DNA of 64,000 nt from Paenimyroides viscosum. GTDB taxonomy: Bacteria; Bacteroidota; Bacteroidia; Flavobacteriales; Flavobacteriaceae. A program made the position numbers and the translations under genes. The notes under the pieces are model-generated. The model searched no databases. It was given only the letters and a program-made list of their open reading frames with translations, and was not told the DNA's origin. How positions within the stretch are numbered: position 1 is the first letter of the stretch; each line of letters begins with the position of its first letter. Shown here in pieces: positions 16,818 through 26,057 of this stretch. The stretch covers positions 1-64,000 of the forward strand of contig NZ_RQTJ01000015.1 in NCBI RefSeq assembly GCF_003858535.1, in the 5' to 3' direction.

Positions 16818-17351
16818 TTAACCAACAAAACGCTCGTCTGCTTCCATAACCGTTCCGCATTTTTTGCAGGTACGCAAATCTTCCGACGTATAGAAATATT
16901 TAAAATGAGGCAGAAAATCGGTTTCGATATTTTCTAACGGAAAATAAACTTCGTACAGTTTTTCGTTACAGTTTTCGCAAAACCAAAGCAATCCGTCTTT
17001 AGCATCTGCGTTTGTGCGTTTCATTTCTACAACCAAGCCAACCGATCCTTCTGTTCTAATTGGTGAATGTGGTGTTTTAGCTGGTAAAAGAAAAACATCA
17101 CCAGCATTCAACTGCATTACTTCTTTACCATTTTCGGTTTGAACTGCGACTGAAATACTTCCTTCCAACTGAAAAAAGAACTCGTCGGTTTCATTGTAAT
17201 GATAATCTTTACGGGCATTGGGTCCGCCTACAACCATTACAATAAAATCGCCCGATTCTGTATAAATATTCTTGTTTCCAACAGGCGGTTTTAGCAACCC
17301 TCTGTTTTCATCGATCCAATTTTTTAAATTAAAAGGTTTCTTCATTTCCAT
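16818..17351 (-). CDS. nbaC: 3-hydroxyanthranilate 3,4-dioxygenase
   Basis: This cupin Fe(II) enzyme opens 3-hydroxyanthranilate in the kynurenine route to quinolinate/NAD or to ring cleavage. At 177 aa it has the bacterial two-domain form. Iron ligands H51, E57 and H95 are visible in YHYNETDEF and KTPHSPIR. A rubredoxin-like second metal site is formed by C125/C128 and C162/C165. These numbers agree with those recalled for the Cupriavidus metallidurans enzyme, which supports the ATG at 17351. It begins 3 nt after the EnvC-like gene stop, in the same operon; the mixed content suggests a gene block without a single pathway. Confidence 0.94.
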   Translation of the reverse strand: MEMKKPFNLKNWIDENRGLLKPPVGNKNIYTESGDFIVMVVGGPNARKDYHYNETDEFFFQLEGSISVAVQTENGKEVMQLNAGDVFLLPAKTPHSPIRTEGSVGLVVEMKRTNADAKDGLLWFCENCNEKLYEVYFPLENIETDFLPHFKYFYTSEDLRTCKKCGTVMEADERFVG

Positions 17352-17353
17352 AA

Positions 17354-18646
17354 TTATTTAGCGCTTAACCACGATTGCGGGTTGTTGTAATCACTGTTTT
17401 TGGTAATAAGGAATTTTAAAACCGAAGCCCCTTCAAAATTGGTTCCAACGGTTCCGATTTTTTGTTTGGTTGATACTTTTTGTCCTTTTGATACACTAAC
17501 CGTTGCAAGGTTTTGGTATACCGAAATATATTCTCCGTGGCGGATAAACACCGTACGCGAATTTCCGATTACCTGAACTTGCGAAACTTCACCTTCAAAT
17601 ACACTACGAACGGTAGATCCTTTTTCGGTACTAATTTCAATTCCGTGGTTTTCGTATTCAATATCGTATTCGGGATGTTTCACTGTTCCGTAACGCGAGG
17701 AAATGTATCCTTTTTCAACCGGCCAAGGCAAACGTCCGCGGTTATTGCTAAAGCTTGTTGCCAAGGCTTTTTCTTCAGGTGTCATATCAAACTTACCGGC
17801 AGTACTTGTTTTCGTTACCGTAGGTTTGGTTGTTGTTTTAGTACCCGATTTTGCGTTTCGAGCTTCTTCTTCACGTTTTCTTCGCGCCTCTTCTTCCCGA
17901 CGCTTACGGTTTTCTTCTTCAATTATCTTTTTAACAGTTGCTTGAATCTCTCTGTCAATTTTCTTTGTTTCTTGTTGTTTTTTGCGAATTTGGTCAGAAT
18001 ACTTTTTTCCGTCTTTTTTAACTAACGCCATTAATTCGCTTTGTTTTCCGCGCTCAACCTCTAATTCTTTACGCTGACCTTGTTGATCGTTTTGTACTTT
18101 TTCCTGTTTGTTTTTTTGCGATTCCATGTGAGCAGAAATTCGTTCTAACTCTTCGAATTTAGATCGAATTTCATCACCTTGTGATTTGCGGTATTTTGCG
18201 TACTGCTTAATATACTGCATACGTTTATATGCCTGTAAAAAATTGTTACTCGATAAAATGAACATGATGCGGTTTTGTTCCGATCGAGATTTGTACGATT
18301 TCACGATGGTTTTTGCATAATCATCTTTTAAAACACCTAATTCGCGTCTTAATTTGTTTGATGCCAATGTGTTCACATATATATCGTTCGCTAAGGTTTT
18401 TATTTGTTTTTGCGAATTGTTGATTAATTCGGTTTGAAGTTTTATTTTTCTGTTTTGTTCGTTTAATTCCGCCAAAATATTACGTTCCTGCTTTTTATTG
18501 GTGTTAAGCAGGGTTTGGTATTCTTTAATTTCTTTTAATATTTGGGCTTTACGTTCTTCTAATTTACGCTGTTGTGCTTCGTAATCTTGCTGTGCGAAGG
18601 TGGTAACGGAAAATAATAATAGTATAACTGATAAAATGCGGCGCAT
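17354..18646 (-). CDS. EnvC-like murein hydrolase activator with degenerate M23 domain
   Basis: The 430-aa exported protein has a signal peptide (MRRILSVILLLFSVTTFAQ), long coiled coils over about residues 20-250, a basic linker with TKTTTKPTVTKTS, and a C-terminal LytM/M23 domain (about 315-430: WPVEKGYISSRYGTVKHP onward). The first zinc motif is altered (NHGIEIS instead of HxxxD), and the second HxH is replaced by LKFLI. So it is probably an activator like EnvC rather than a peptidase. It acts at the cell wall, likely in division. Genes before and after it are co-oriented; it starts 25 bp after the DUF4292 lipoprotein gene. Confidence 0.88.
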   Translation of the reverse strand: MRRILSVILLLFSVTTFAQQDYEAQQRKLEERKAQILKEIKEYQTLLNTNKKQERNILAELNEQNRKIKLQTELINNSQKQIKTLANDIYVNTLASNKLRRELGVLKDDYAKTIVKSYKSRSEQNRIMFILSSNNFLQAYKRMQYIKQYAKYRKSQGDEIRSKFEELERISAHMESQKNKQEKVQNDQQGQRKELEVERGKQSELMALVKKDGKKYSDQIRKKQQETKKIDREIQATVKKIIEEENRKRREEEARRKREEEARNAKSGTKTTTKPTVTKTSTAGKFDMTPEEKALATSFSNNRGRLPWPVEKGYISSRYGTVKHPEYDIEYENHGIEISTEKGSTVRSVFEGEVSQVQVIGNSRTVFIRHGEYISVYQNLATVSVSKGQKVSTKQKIGTVGTNFEGASVLKFLITKNSDYNNPQSWLSAK

Positions 18647-18671
18647 TACATTGAATTTTGTTCAAAAATAA

Positions 18672-19487
18672 CTAAATTTTAATTGCTTTGGAACCACTTG
18701 GGATTTTATATTTAAAATCAACCGATTGATTTACCGAAACTTTTTTGTAATCGATCCTGATTTGTACATCGTCTTTACGCATTGCGTGAATCTTTATTTC
18801 TTTTGGAAGATAGATGTTCTCGCTTGACTGATACGACGGATATTGAATAACCAGTTTATCGGCAACGTTATCTTCGGTAACTTCTGTTGATGCTACCTGA
18901 TTTTTAGATCCCAAGACCAAACGCATTAAAAACTGGTTCAGTTTTAACTCTAATTCATTACTCTTTATTTTTTGATAATCGTTTGTGTTTAAATCGTAAA
19001 AAGCCTTACCTAACAACAAGTTTTCAACGTTTTCGTAAGTAACTTCGGTTCCTAAAAAGTCTTTAATAAATTTATAATCGCCATCGTAATGCGATCCCGT
19101 AATTTCGTAATAACTGGCACGTTCAGGTGTTAAGTAAACTTTTGCAACAGTGACACCAAAAAGTGCTCTTACGCTAATCAGAATTTGTTTTCCTTTTTGA
19201 ATCTTAATATCAGCTGTTGGCGACTGATCCATGTTTTTGTCTTTATAATCAACATCGGCTGTAATACTTAACGTATTAAAATCGTTAAACAAGGCATAAT
19301 GATCAACGGCGATTTCGGCAATAGCTTTCTTATTTGCTTTTTTTGAGGTGTTTTCGGGTTTTGGTTCTGCAATAATAGATTCCGCAGTATTTTCGGTTTG
19401 ATTTTCCGGTGCAGACGTATTTTTCTTTGACGATTTACACGAAACCGCAAAAAAAGCAATACTTAATATGATAAAAATTTGTTTCAT
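18672..19487 (-). CDS. DUF4292 domain-containing lipoprotein
   Basis: The 271-aa product has a lipobox (AVSC, Cys17) after MKQIFIILSIAFF, then a Lys/Thr/Asn-rich linker and a beta-rich domain: ITADVDYKDKNMDQSPTADI, then ILISVRALFGVTVAKVYLTP. This is the DUF4292 family, conserved in Bacteroidota and lying next to an EnvC-like gene. Its resemblance to LolA/LolB-like folds suggests an outer-membrane lipoprotein role; that is inference. It is 25 bp upstream of the EnvC-like gene and separated from the nucleotidyltransferase by a terminator. Confidence 0.85.
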   Translation of the reverse strand: MKQIFIILSIAFFAVSCKSSKKNTSAPENQTENTAESIIAEPKPENTSKKANKKAIAEIAVDHYALFNDFNTLSITADVDYKDKNMDQSPTADIKIQKGKQILISVRALFGVTVAKVYLTPERASYYEITGSHYDGDYKFIKDFLGTEVTYENVENLLLGKAFYDLNTNDYQKIKSNELELKLNQFLMRLVLGSKNQVASTEVTEDNVADKLVIQYPSYQSSENIYLPKEIKIHAMRKDDVQIRIDYKKVSVNQSVDFKYKIPSGSKAIKI

Positions 19488-19513
19488 TCTTGAAATTAAA
19501 ACTATAAAGAAAC

Positions 19514-19541
19514 AAAAAAATCCGCGAACACGGATTTTTTT
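19514..19541 (-). terminator. Terminator of the nucleotidyltransferase gene
   Basis: AAAAAATCCG and CGGATTTTTT form a perfect stem around CGAACA, ending in a T-run on either strand. It separates the sugar nucleotidyltransferase from the DUF4292 lipoprotein gene. Confidence 0.85.
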
Positions 19542-19545
19542 ATGA

Positions 19546-20556
19546 TTATTCTAACACACTGTAATCGCCTATACTTATGTTGGTAAACTTACCGTTAAAG
19601 CTTGCGAAATTACCAATCATTGCATTGTCTAAATCGGCATTTTTTACGGTGGCGTTGGTTTGTATCAAACTGTTTTTAATGGTAGCGTTTTCTACTTTAG
19701 AATTATCGCCCAAAGAAACATTTGGTCCCACAGTTGCGTTTTTAAGAACTACATTTTCGCCAATATAACACGGTGGAATAATAGTTGAATTTTCTATAAT
19801 GGCTGTTGATGCCACTAGGTTTTCATTATCGTTATGCAAAAAGTTCAACATACGGTTATTGGTATCAACCGTTACGTTTTTGTTTCCGCAATCCATCCAT
19901 TCATCAACTTTACCCGGAACAAAACGCAAACCTTTCTGTTTCATGTTTTCCAAAGCATCGGTTAACTGATATTCGCCGCCTTTTTCAATTTTATTATCTA
20001 AAAGATACTCTAATTCGCTTCGTAAATTTTCGGCAGATTTAAAGAAATAGATTCCGATAATTGCTAAATCAGAAACAAATTCTGTTGGTTTTTCAACAAA
20101 ATCAACAATCTCGTTTTTATCGTTCAATTGAACTACTCCAAACGCCGATGGATCTTCCACAGCCTTCACCCAAATAACGGAATCAGCAGAAGCATCTAAT
20201 GTAAAATCGGCACGGAACAATGTATCAGCATACGCAACCACAATTGGTCCCTGCATACTTTCTTTGGCACATAAAATAGCATGTGCTGTCCCCAATGCTT
20301 CGTTTTGATAACAAATAGTTCCTTTAGCTCCTAATTTTTCTGCAATTGCAATTAAATCTTTCTCTACGTTTTTACCGAAACTTTTGTGGATGATAAACGC
20401 AATTTCGTCGATTGGCTGATTAATTACTTTGGCAATATCCTCTACCAAACGGTGAACGATTGGCTTGCCTGCAATTGGAATTAATGGTTTTGGCGTTGTT
20501 AATGTATGTGGACGCAAGCGTGAACCACGACCTGCCATTGGTACGATTATTTTCAT
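19546..20556 (-). CDS. Sugar-1-phosphate nucleotidyltransferase with beta-helix tail
   Basis: The 336-aa protein couples a sugar phosphate to a nucleotide. Its Rossmann-like N-terminus has the signature MKIIVPMAGRGSRLRPHT and TTPKPLIPIAGKP, with metal-binding Asp in VAYADTLF. The last 80 residues contain hexapeptide-like repeats (STIIPPCYIGENVVLKNATV) forming a left-handed beta-helix. The form resembles glucose-1-phosphate thymidylyl- or uridylyl-transferases, and the sugar is not predictable. Its product may feed the glycan flippase gene two positions upstream. It lies 103 bp downstream of dut, after a hairpin-rich spacer. Confidence 0.9.
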   Translation of the reverse strand: MKIIVPMAGRGSRLRPHTLTTPKPLIPIAGKPIVHRLVEDIAKVINQPIDEIAFIIHKSFGKNVEKDLIAIAEKLGAKGTICYQNEALGTAHAILCAKESMQGPIVVAYADTLFRADFTLDASADSVIWVKAVEDPSAFGVVQLNDKNEIVDFVEKPTEFVSDLAIIGIYFFKSAENLRSELEYLLDNKIEKGGEYQLTDALENMKQKGLRFVPGKVDEWMDCGNKNVTVDTNNRMLNFLHNDNENLVASTAIIENSTIIPPCYIGENVVLKNATVGPNVSLGDNSKVENATIKNSLIQTNATVKNADLDNAMIGNFASFNGKFTNISIGDYSVLE

Positions 20557-20584
20557 TTTCTTTTTTAGTTTTGAATTTCCTGCA

Positions 20585-20651
20585 AGGTCTAACAGACCTT
20601 TTTAGGCATATAATTTTTGAAATCCTACAAGGTTTTAAAAACCTCGCAGGA
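20585..20651. repeat. Paired inverted repeats between dut and the nucleotidyltransferase gene
   Basis: Two hairpins lie back to back: AAGGTCT AAC AGACCTT at about 20585-20602, and ATCCTACAAGG...CCTCGCAGGAT at 20622-20651 with centre TTTTAAAAA. The second has the shape of Bacteroidota intergenic palindromes and also looks like a relative of the hairpin at 46396-46437. Either may stop transcription leaving dut. Confidence 0.6.
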
Positions 20652-20659
20652 TAAGTGTT

Positions 20660-21094
20660 TTATTTTACTCCGGTACTTCCAAATCCGCCTGCACCGCGTT
20701 CTGTTGTTGATAATTCTACTGCTTCTACCCATTCTGCACGTTCGTGCTTTGCAATTACCATTTGTGCAATGCGTTCGCCGTTTTCTACCACAAAAGTTTC
20801 TTTTGATAAATTGGCTAAAATAACACCGACTTCTCCACGATAATCAGCATCGATTGTTCCTGGTGAATTTAAACAGGTAATTCCTTTTTTTAATGCCAAA
20901 CCACTGCGCGGACGCACTTGTGCTTCGTAACCAATTGGCAATTCCATAAACAAACCTGTTGGTATTAAGGCTCGATCCATAGGTTCTATAACGATTGGCT
21001 GTGTTAGGTTTGCACGCAAATCCATACCTGCCGAAGCAATGGTTTCGTAGCTTGGTAAGGCGTGTTGCGATTTATTGATAATATTTATTTTCAT
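20660..21094 (-). CDS. dut: Deoxyuridine 5'-triphosphate nucleotidohydrolase (dUTPase)
   Basis: dUTPase hydrolyses dUTP to dUMP, keeping uracil out of DNA and supplying dTMP synthesis. The 144-aa trimeric-type protein has the five conserved motifs: AGMDLRA at 22-28, RPRSGLA near 62-68, [10 protein letters not shown] near 79-88, ERIAQMVI near 107-114, and the C-terminal arm [10 protein letters not shown]. Its start overlaps the end of the flippase gene by 4 bp (ATGA). Function is housekeeping and certain. Confidence 0.97.
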   Translation of the reverse strand: MKINIINKSQHALPSYETIASAGMDLRANLTQPIVIEPMDRALIPTGLFMELPIGYEAQVRPRSGLALKKGITCLNSPGTIDADYRGEVGVILANLSKETFVVENGERIAQMVIAKHERAEWVEAVELSTTERGAGGFGSTGVK

Positions 21095-22560
21095 TTTTTT
21101 AAAACAGATTTTAATATACGTTGAATCATTACTTTTTCGTTGTAATAAATCAATGCTACGAATATAAGAATGAATGTTATTCCCACGAAATAATTCTCTC
21201 GGAAATTGTAAAAGTATCCAAAAGAAAACAAAACGGCGGTTCCTAAATAAAGTGCGATTGCTTTTTTATCGTACGGAATTGGATACGATTTTTGTCCCAA
21301 CACAAACGAAATAAACATCATTGTTGCGTAAGCAGCTAAAGTAGTTATTGCAGATCCGATTAAACCAATTTTTGGAATTAAGATATAATTTAAAACAACT
21401 GTTACAATGGCTCCGAAAACCGAAATATATGCTCCGATTTTAGTTTTGTCTTGTATTTTGTACCAAACTGATAAATTGGTGTAAATACCCAACATGAGGT
21501 TCGCTAAAATAATGTACGGAACAATTTCCATAGCAAACCAGTATTCTTCTTTCGGTATATAAAATAACTTGATTAGATCAGCAAAAACAACAATTGTAAT
21601 CATTGCAAAACTTCCGAAAATGATAAAATATTTTGTAATGGTTGCATATTTTACAGGAGCATCATCGTTTTTAGCATAACTAAAAAAGAAAGGTTCAATT
21701 CCCAACGAATAAGCCATACGAAACAAAACCATAAAAACACCAATTTTATAGATCGCTCCATAACTTGCCAATCCTAAATCTACAAAACTTTCGGGTAGTA
21801 ATTCTTCTAAAAAAACTTTATCAAACGTTTCATTTACAACAAATGCCAACCCGCCAATCATAACCGGAAAGCTGTACATAACCATTTCTTTCCAAAGCTT
21901 TTTGTTGAATTTTAACTGCAACTTTAAATAGTAATTAGAAAGCAGTAAAATTGTAACTAAACTGGCAATTATGTTAGATAAGAATAAATACCCAACCTGA
22001 AAATCTGTCTGGTAATAGTTTTGTAACCAGGAGCTTTGATTGTTTTCTAAAGATTTAGGTATAACGTATAAAAACAGTACCGATAGCGTTGTGTTTACTA
22101 AAACATTTGTAATTTTTATAAAACTGTATTTTATTGGTCGTTGTTGTGCGCGCAATATAGCAAACGGAATGACCGCTAAACTATCTAAAACCAAAATCCA
22201 GAAAAGGTAACTTACAACAGTAGGTGAAATCCCAAAATAAGTATCGATGTAACTTTTAAAAGCATACACGCTAATTAAAAATACAGCGCAAACAGCCATT
22301 AAAAATAAAATGGTGTTATTTATAACTTCTGGTTTATTTTCTTGCTTGTTATAAAATCGGAAAAAAGCCGTTTCCATACCAAAAGAAAGCACCACGTTAA
22401 AAAACATCATCCACGAAAAAATCAATGTATAATCGGCATAAGCATCTTTAGGCAACCAATCAATATGAAGTGGAGCCATAAAAAAACCAATCATTTTAGG
22501 AACAACCGTGGCTATTCCGTAGATTAAAGTGGTTTTAAACAGATTTTTGTAAACGCTCAA
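21091..22560 (-). CDS. Polysaccharide/oligosaccharide flippase (Wzx-like, MATE/MVF fold)
   Basis: The 489-aa protein has about 14 membrane segments, with the start [20 protein letters not shown] typical of Wzx-like flippases. These move lipid-linked sugar units across the inner membrane. It follows a lipoprotein gene after 5 bp and overlaps dut by 4 bp, and a sugar nucleotidyltransferase is two genes on, giving a context for cell-surface glycan synthesis. The exact substrate is unknown. Confidence 0.88.
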   Translation of the reverse strand: MSVYKNLFKTTLIYGIATVVPKMIGFFMAPLHIDWLPKDAYADYTLIFSWMMFFNVVLSFGMETAFFRFYNKQENKPEVINNTILFLMAVCAVFLISVYAFKSYIDTYFGISPTVVSYLFWILVLDSLAVIPFAILRAQQRPIKYSFIKITNVLVNTTLSVLFLYVIPKSLENNQSSWLQNYYQTDFQVGYLFLSNIIASLVTILLLSNYYLKLQLKFNKKLWKEMVMYSFPVMIGGLAFVVNETFDKVFLEELLPESFVDLGLASYGAIYKIGVFMVLFRMAYSLGIEPFFFSYAKNDDAPVKYATITKYFIIFGSFAMITIVVFADLIKLFYIPKEEYWFAMEIVPYIILANLMLGIYTNLSVWYKIQDKTKIGAYISVFGAIVTVVLNYILIPKIGLIGSAITTLAAYATMMFISFVLGQKSYPIPYDKKAIALYLGTAVLFSFGYFYNFRENYFVGITFILIFVALIYYNEKVMIQRILKSVLKK

Positions 22561-22565
22561 AATAA

Positions 22566-23321
22566 TTAATTTTTAAAGTAAAGTGGGTTTAAAAAACGTT
22601 CTACTTGTTGTTTAGGCAGTTTTATAACGGTTGATCCTTGTACATACGGCGCAATTTCGTACGGATTGTAATGTAAGATCCATTCATTTGTGGTTTGATA
22701 AAAATTTCCGGGAAGTTTAAACTTACTATTTTCAAAAGTAAAACCAGCATCGTTCAAATTACCCGAAATATTCAATTGCTTTTTAAATTCGGTTTCGGCA
22801 TACCTTTTAAATCCTTCATAATTAATGAACAAATCTTTCTTTGGAATGGTATCACCTGTAGATAAATCAAACAAAAAAACCTTTGCAGCCTGTAATCCGT
22901 GTGCGCCACCCGTGAAAATATAATAATCCCAAACCACTTGATAAACTTTAGGCGATACCGCTTTATGATTCACCTTAAAATTGGCTTCCCACGCAACAGC
23001 ATTGTCAGGATATGTTCTGTAAACTTCGTTGTAATTATGTACGAAATTTATCGCAAGTGTATCGTACGAACTGGTTTTTTTATCATTCTGAAAAGCCACA
23101 ATACTTTCAACAAACTTAAAAAAACGATCGTTCATAGCTTTTGAAACCGCTTGGTTGCCCGATACCGAAGGAATTTCAAAATGAACATACGTGCAATTTC
23201 CAACCGAACAATCCAATTCAGATTTTAGATCGTAGGTTTTAGTAGTAATCTGTAACGGAATTTCTTCCTTACAGCTTACAAAACCTATTGATAAACAAAT
23301 AAATAGTAAATATTTTATCAT
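22566..23321 (-). CDS. DUF3298/RsiV-like lipoprotein
   Basis: The 251-aa product has a lipobox (FVSC, Cys17) and then the two-part pattern of DUF4163/DUF3298 proteins: a beta-rich N-terminal half with CSVGNCTYVHFEIPSVSG and NEVYRTYPDNAVAWEANF, then YYIFTGGAHGLQAAKVFLFD, and a C-terminal segment with LHYNPYEIAPYVQGSTVIKL. The family includes RsiV and PdaC-type domains that bind cell-wall glycans; here it is a periplasmic lipoprotein. It is the first gene of the operon with the flippase and dut. The AT-rich 90-bp divergent gap upstream separates it from the transsulfuration gene. Confidence 0.85.
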   Translation of the reverse strand: MIKYLLFICLSIGFVSCKEEIPLQITTKTYDLKSELDCSVGNCTYVHFEIPSVSGNQAVSKAMNDRFFKFVESIVAFQNDKKTSSYDTLAINFVHNYNEVYRTYPDNAVAWEANFKVNHKAVSPKVYQVVWDYYIFTGGAHGLQAAKVFLFDLSTGDTIPKKDLFINYEGFKRYAETEFKKQLNISGNLNDAGFTFENSKFKLPGNFYQTTNEWILHYNPYEIAPYVQGSTVIKLPKQQVERFLNPLYFKN

Positions 23322-23378
23322 TAAAAAAAGCGCTTCTAATTTTAAACAAATCTATAAATTTTAGTCGGTTTTAAGTGG

Positions 23379-23386
23379 TATCTTTG
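23379..23386 (+). promoter_or_regulatory. Candidate -7 element for the transsulfuration gene
   Basis: TATCTTTG matches TAnnTTTG and ends 25 nt before the ATG at 23412. TTTT at 23359-23362 could serve as a weak -33 element. Confidence 0.45.
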
Positions 23387-23411
23387 TTCATATTTTTTAA
23401 AATTAAAAATT

Positions 23412-24554
23412 ATGAAATTCAACACCAAAGTTATACACGGCGGGCAGCATCACGACCCATCAACCGGTGCGGTAATGCCGCCGGTTTATCATACATCAAC
23501 CTTTGCACAAACTAGTCCGGGCGTTCATACAGGCTATGAATACAGCCGTGCCGACAATCCTACACGTACTGCTTTAGAACACGCTTTAGAAAGTATTGAA
23601 AACGGTGCACGCGGTTTGGCATTTTCGTCTGGTTTAGCAGCAATTGATTGCGTTATGCGCTTGTTGAAACCGAATGATGAAGTTATCGCAATGGACGATT
23701 TATATGGTGGAACGTATAGATTATTCACTCGTTTTTATCAGGATTTAGGTATTAAGTTTCATTTTATCGACATGAACGATTTAGAGTTGTTTCAGTCAAA
23801 AATTAACGATAAAACCAAATTAGTTTGGATTGAAACACCTACGAATCCGTTAATGAAACTGGCAGATATCGAAGCTATTGCAACGATCACCAAAAAGCAC
23901 AAGATATTATTTGCGGTTGATAATACTTTTGCAACTCCGTATTTGCAAAAACCGTTAGATTTGGGTGCAGATATTGTAATGCATTCTGCTACAAAATATT
24001 TAGGCGGACATTCGGACGTTATTGCCGGAGCTTTGATTATTAAAGACGAAGAATTAGGCAAACAATTACATTTTACTCAGTTTGCAACCGGTGCAACTTT
24101 AGGTCCGCAAGAATGCTTCTTGGTTTTGCGCGGAATTAAAACCTTGCATTTACGTGTAGAACGCCATTGTTTCAACGGACAAAAAGTTGCTGAGTTTTTA
24201 GAGCAACATCCATTAATTGATAAGGTGTTATATCCTGGTTTGGCATCGCATCCGCAACACGATTTGGCTAAAAAGCAGATGACAAAAGGTTTTGGTGGAA
24301 TGGTTTCGTTTACATTTAAATCGGAAGCAAAGGCAGATGCTATTTCGTTTTTAGAGAAATTGAAAGTGTTTACTTTGGCAGAATCGTTAGGTGGTGTAGA
24401 ATCGTTAGCAAACCATCCTGCTTTAATGACACACGCATCAATTCCCGCAGAAAAACGAGCAGAAATTGGCGTTACCGACGATATGGTACGTTTAAGTGTT
24501 GGTGTGGAAGATATTGAAGATTTAATTGCCGATATTGATCAGGCTTTGAAATAG
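23412..24554 (+). CDS. PLP-dependent transsulfuration enzyme (cystathionine synthase/lyase family)
   Basis: The 380-aa protein belongs to the Cys/Met metabolism PLP family, acting in methionine or cysteine formation. The PLP-binding Lys is in HSATKYLGGHSD near residue 195. Other motifs are YEYSRADNPTRTALE (substrate site), GLAFSSGLAAID, and the C-terminal SLGGVESLANHPALMTHAS. Cystathionine gamma-synthase is a fair guess, but beta- and gamma-lyases share the same signature. It is monocistronic with a promoter upstream and a strong convergent terminator. Confidence 0.9.
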   Translation: MKFNTKVIHGGQHHDPSTGAVMPPVYHTSTFAQTSPGVHTGYEYSRADNPTRTALEHALESIENGARGLAFSSGLAAIDCVMRLLKPNDEVIAMDDLYGGTYRLFTRFYQDLGIKFHFIDMNDLELFQSKINDKTKLVWIETPTNPLMKLADIEAIATITKKHKILFAVDNTFATPYLQKPLDLGADIVMHSATKYLGGHSDVIAGALIIKDEELGKQLHFTQFATGATLGPQECFLVLRGIKTLHLRVERHCFNGQKVAEFLEQHPLIDKVLYPGLASHPQHDLAKKQMTKGFGGMVSFTFKSEAKADAISFLEKLKVFTLAESLGGVESLANHPALMTHASIPAEKRAEIGVTDDMVRLSVGVEDIEDLIADIDQALK

Positions 24555-24574
24555 TATAAAAATCATTAATTATA

Positions 24575-24610
24575 AAATGTCCCTAAAAATTGAAATTTTT
24601 AGGGACATTT
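24575..24610. terminator. Bidirectional terminator between convergent genes
   Basis: AAATGTCCCTAAAAATT and AATTTTTAGGGACATTT form a 17-bp perfect stem with GA between. It separates the transsulfuration gene from the Bax inhibitor-1 gene. Confidence 0.9.
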
Positions 24611-24638
24611 ATGTTTTAATTGAAAAGATTAATGTGCG

Positions 24639-25328
24639 TTAATTTCTACTCATTAACAAACGTAGTACATACCAAAACAACAACATTAACGACGAAAACA
24701 AAGACAAAGCTGCCGCAATGTATTGGTTAGTTCCAAAGTCGTTTTTAATCTGGTGTGTGTTGTATAAGATAGATCCTGATGCTAAAACGATCATTCCGAC
24801 AGAAAACCATAAGCCTAAATCGAAATTAAACAACATACCGGCAACGATTGCGCCTATTGCTACGAAAAATCCAATCGCTAAAATGCTTCTTAAAAAAGAA
24901 AAATCGGCTTTTGTACTAAATACCACAAAGGTTAATCCTAAAAATAAACTACCTGTAATAATAGCTGCCTGCGTTAACAACTCGTAACTTCCGGTGTAAT
25001 AAATAGCAATGTAAAGTATCGGCACAAAAATAATTGCCTGTGCAACAATGTAAAGAAAATATCCTAAATACTGCTTTGCCAAACTGGTATCGTTATAAGC
25101 CATTTTTTGTGCGATATACGAAACGCCCATAAATCCGCCTAATAAAACCAACCATAAATAACCTTGTGTTAAGCTTAACATGAAATCTACCAAAGGTTCT
25201 ATACGTAAGAAAATAGTTTCTAAAATTACAAAGGCTACCAAACCTAACGCCAAATTAAGGTAGGTTTTTTTATAAAAAATAGCTTGTTCTTTCTTGGTTG
25301 CCTGTGCGGCTAACTGAAATGCTTCCAT
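24639..25328 (-). CDS. Bax inhibitor-1/YccA family membrane protein
   Basis: The 229-aa protein has seven hydrophobic segments after a short cytosolic N-terminus and fits the Bax inhibitor-1/YccA family by length and topology. Family members have been linked to proton or calcium leak and membrane stress; the role here is not known. The gene is monocistronic, ending before the terminator that faces the transsulfuration gene. Confidence 0.87.
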   Translation of the reverse strand: MEAFQLAAQATKKEQAIFYKKTYLNLALGLVAFVILETIFLRIEPLVDFMLSLTQGYLWLVLLGGFMGVSYIAQKMAYNDTSLAKQYLGYFLYIVAQAIIFVPILYIAIYYTGSYELLTQAAIITGSLFLGLTFVVFSTKADFSFLRSILAIGFFVAIGAIVAGMLFNFDLGLWFSVGMIVLASGSILYNTHQIKNDFGTNQYIAAALSLFSSLMLLFWYVLRLLMSRN

Positions 25329-25356
25329 AAAATTTATTTAGTTTATTTTTTTAAAG

Positions 25357-25387
25357 ATAAAAAAAGATTTCTGTTTGAGCAGAAATC
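25357..25387 (-). terminator. Terminator of lspA
   Basis: GATTTCTG pairs with CAGAAATC around TTTGAG. The minus strand ends in a T-run. Confidence 0.8.
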
Positions 25388-25984
25388 CTATTTAAAAACT
25401 TTTTGATTGAACACAATTAATAGTCCAACACCTACTGAAATGGCTACATCGGCAACATTAAAAATGGCGTTGAAAAAAGTGAAGTGCTTCCCGCCCCAAA
25501 CAGGCAACCAATCTGGCAAATAACCTTTCCAAATAGGAAAATAGAACATATCTACCACTTTACCGTGAAACCAACTTCCGTAAGGCTGATCGCTGAACAT
25601 TGTTGCAATTTGGCTGTGGCTGTCGTTAAAAATTACACCGTAAAAAACAGAATCAATAATATTACCAACCGCACCCGCTAAAATCAAGGCAATAGCAACA
25701 ATTAAGATATTTGAACCTCTTTTTTTTATTGAATCATGCAACCAGTACAAAATTCCGCCAACTGCAATAATTCTGAACGAAGTTAACAACAACTTACCGT
25801 AATTGCCCGGAAGTTCAACTCCCCAAGCCATTCCGTCGTTTTCAATGAAACGAATTTGAAACCAATCAAAACCTCCTACTTTTACAAAATCATCAATTGC
25901 AAAATTGGTTTTGATATATATCTTTGAAATTTGATCGATAATAATAACTACAATCGCTAAAAATAAAGCCTTGTTAAACGACAT
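25388..25984 (-). CDS. lspA: Lipoprotein signal peptidase (signal peptidase II)
   Basis: LspA removes the signal peptides of prolipoproteins, of which this window holds many. The 198-aa protein has four membrane helices and both catalytic Asp motifs: GNIIDS (with VFYG following) and NVADVAIS near the C-terminus. The start at 25984 (MSFNKALFLAIV) is preferred over the ATG three codons upstream. An insert between the motifs (SQIATMFSDQPYGSWFHGKV) is as in Bacteroidota forms. It follows the DksA/TraR-like gene after a perfect palindromic terminator. Confidence 0.95.
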   Translation of the reverse strand: MSFNKALFLAIVVIIIDQISKIYIKTNFAIDDFVKVGGFDWFQIRFIENDGMAWGVELPGNYGKLLLTSFRIIAVGGILYWLHDSIKKRGSNILIVAIALILAGAVGNIIDSVFYGVIFNDSHSQIATMFSDQPYGSWFHGKVVDMFYFPIWKGYLPDWLPVWGGKHFTFFNAIFNVADVAISVGVGLLIVFNQKVFK

Positions 25985-26023
25985 AATATGCAAAAATTTT
26001 GCACAAATGTAAGTTATTTAAAA

Positions 26024-26052
26024 CAAAAAACGCTCTTAATTAAGAGCGTTTT
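26024..26052 (-). terminator. Palindromic terminator between the DksA/TraR-like gene and lspA
   Basis: AAAAAACGCTCTTAATTAAGAGCGTTTT is a near-perfect palindrome with A- and T-runs at its ends, and on the minus strand it follows the DksA/TraR-like stop codon. Confidence 0.8.
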
Positions 26053-26057
26053 ATAAA

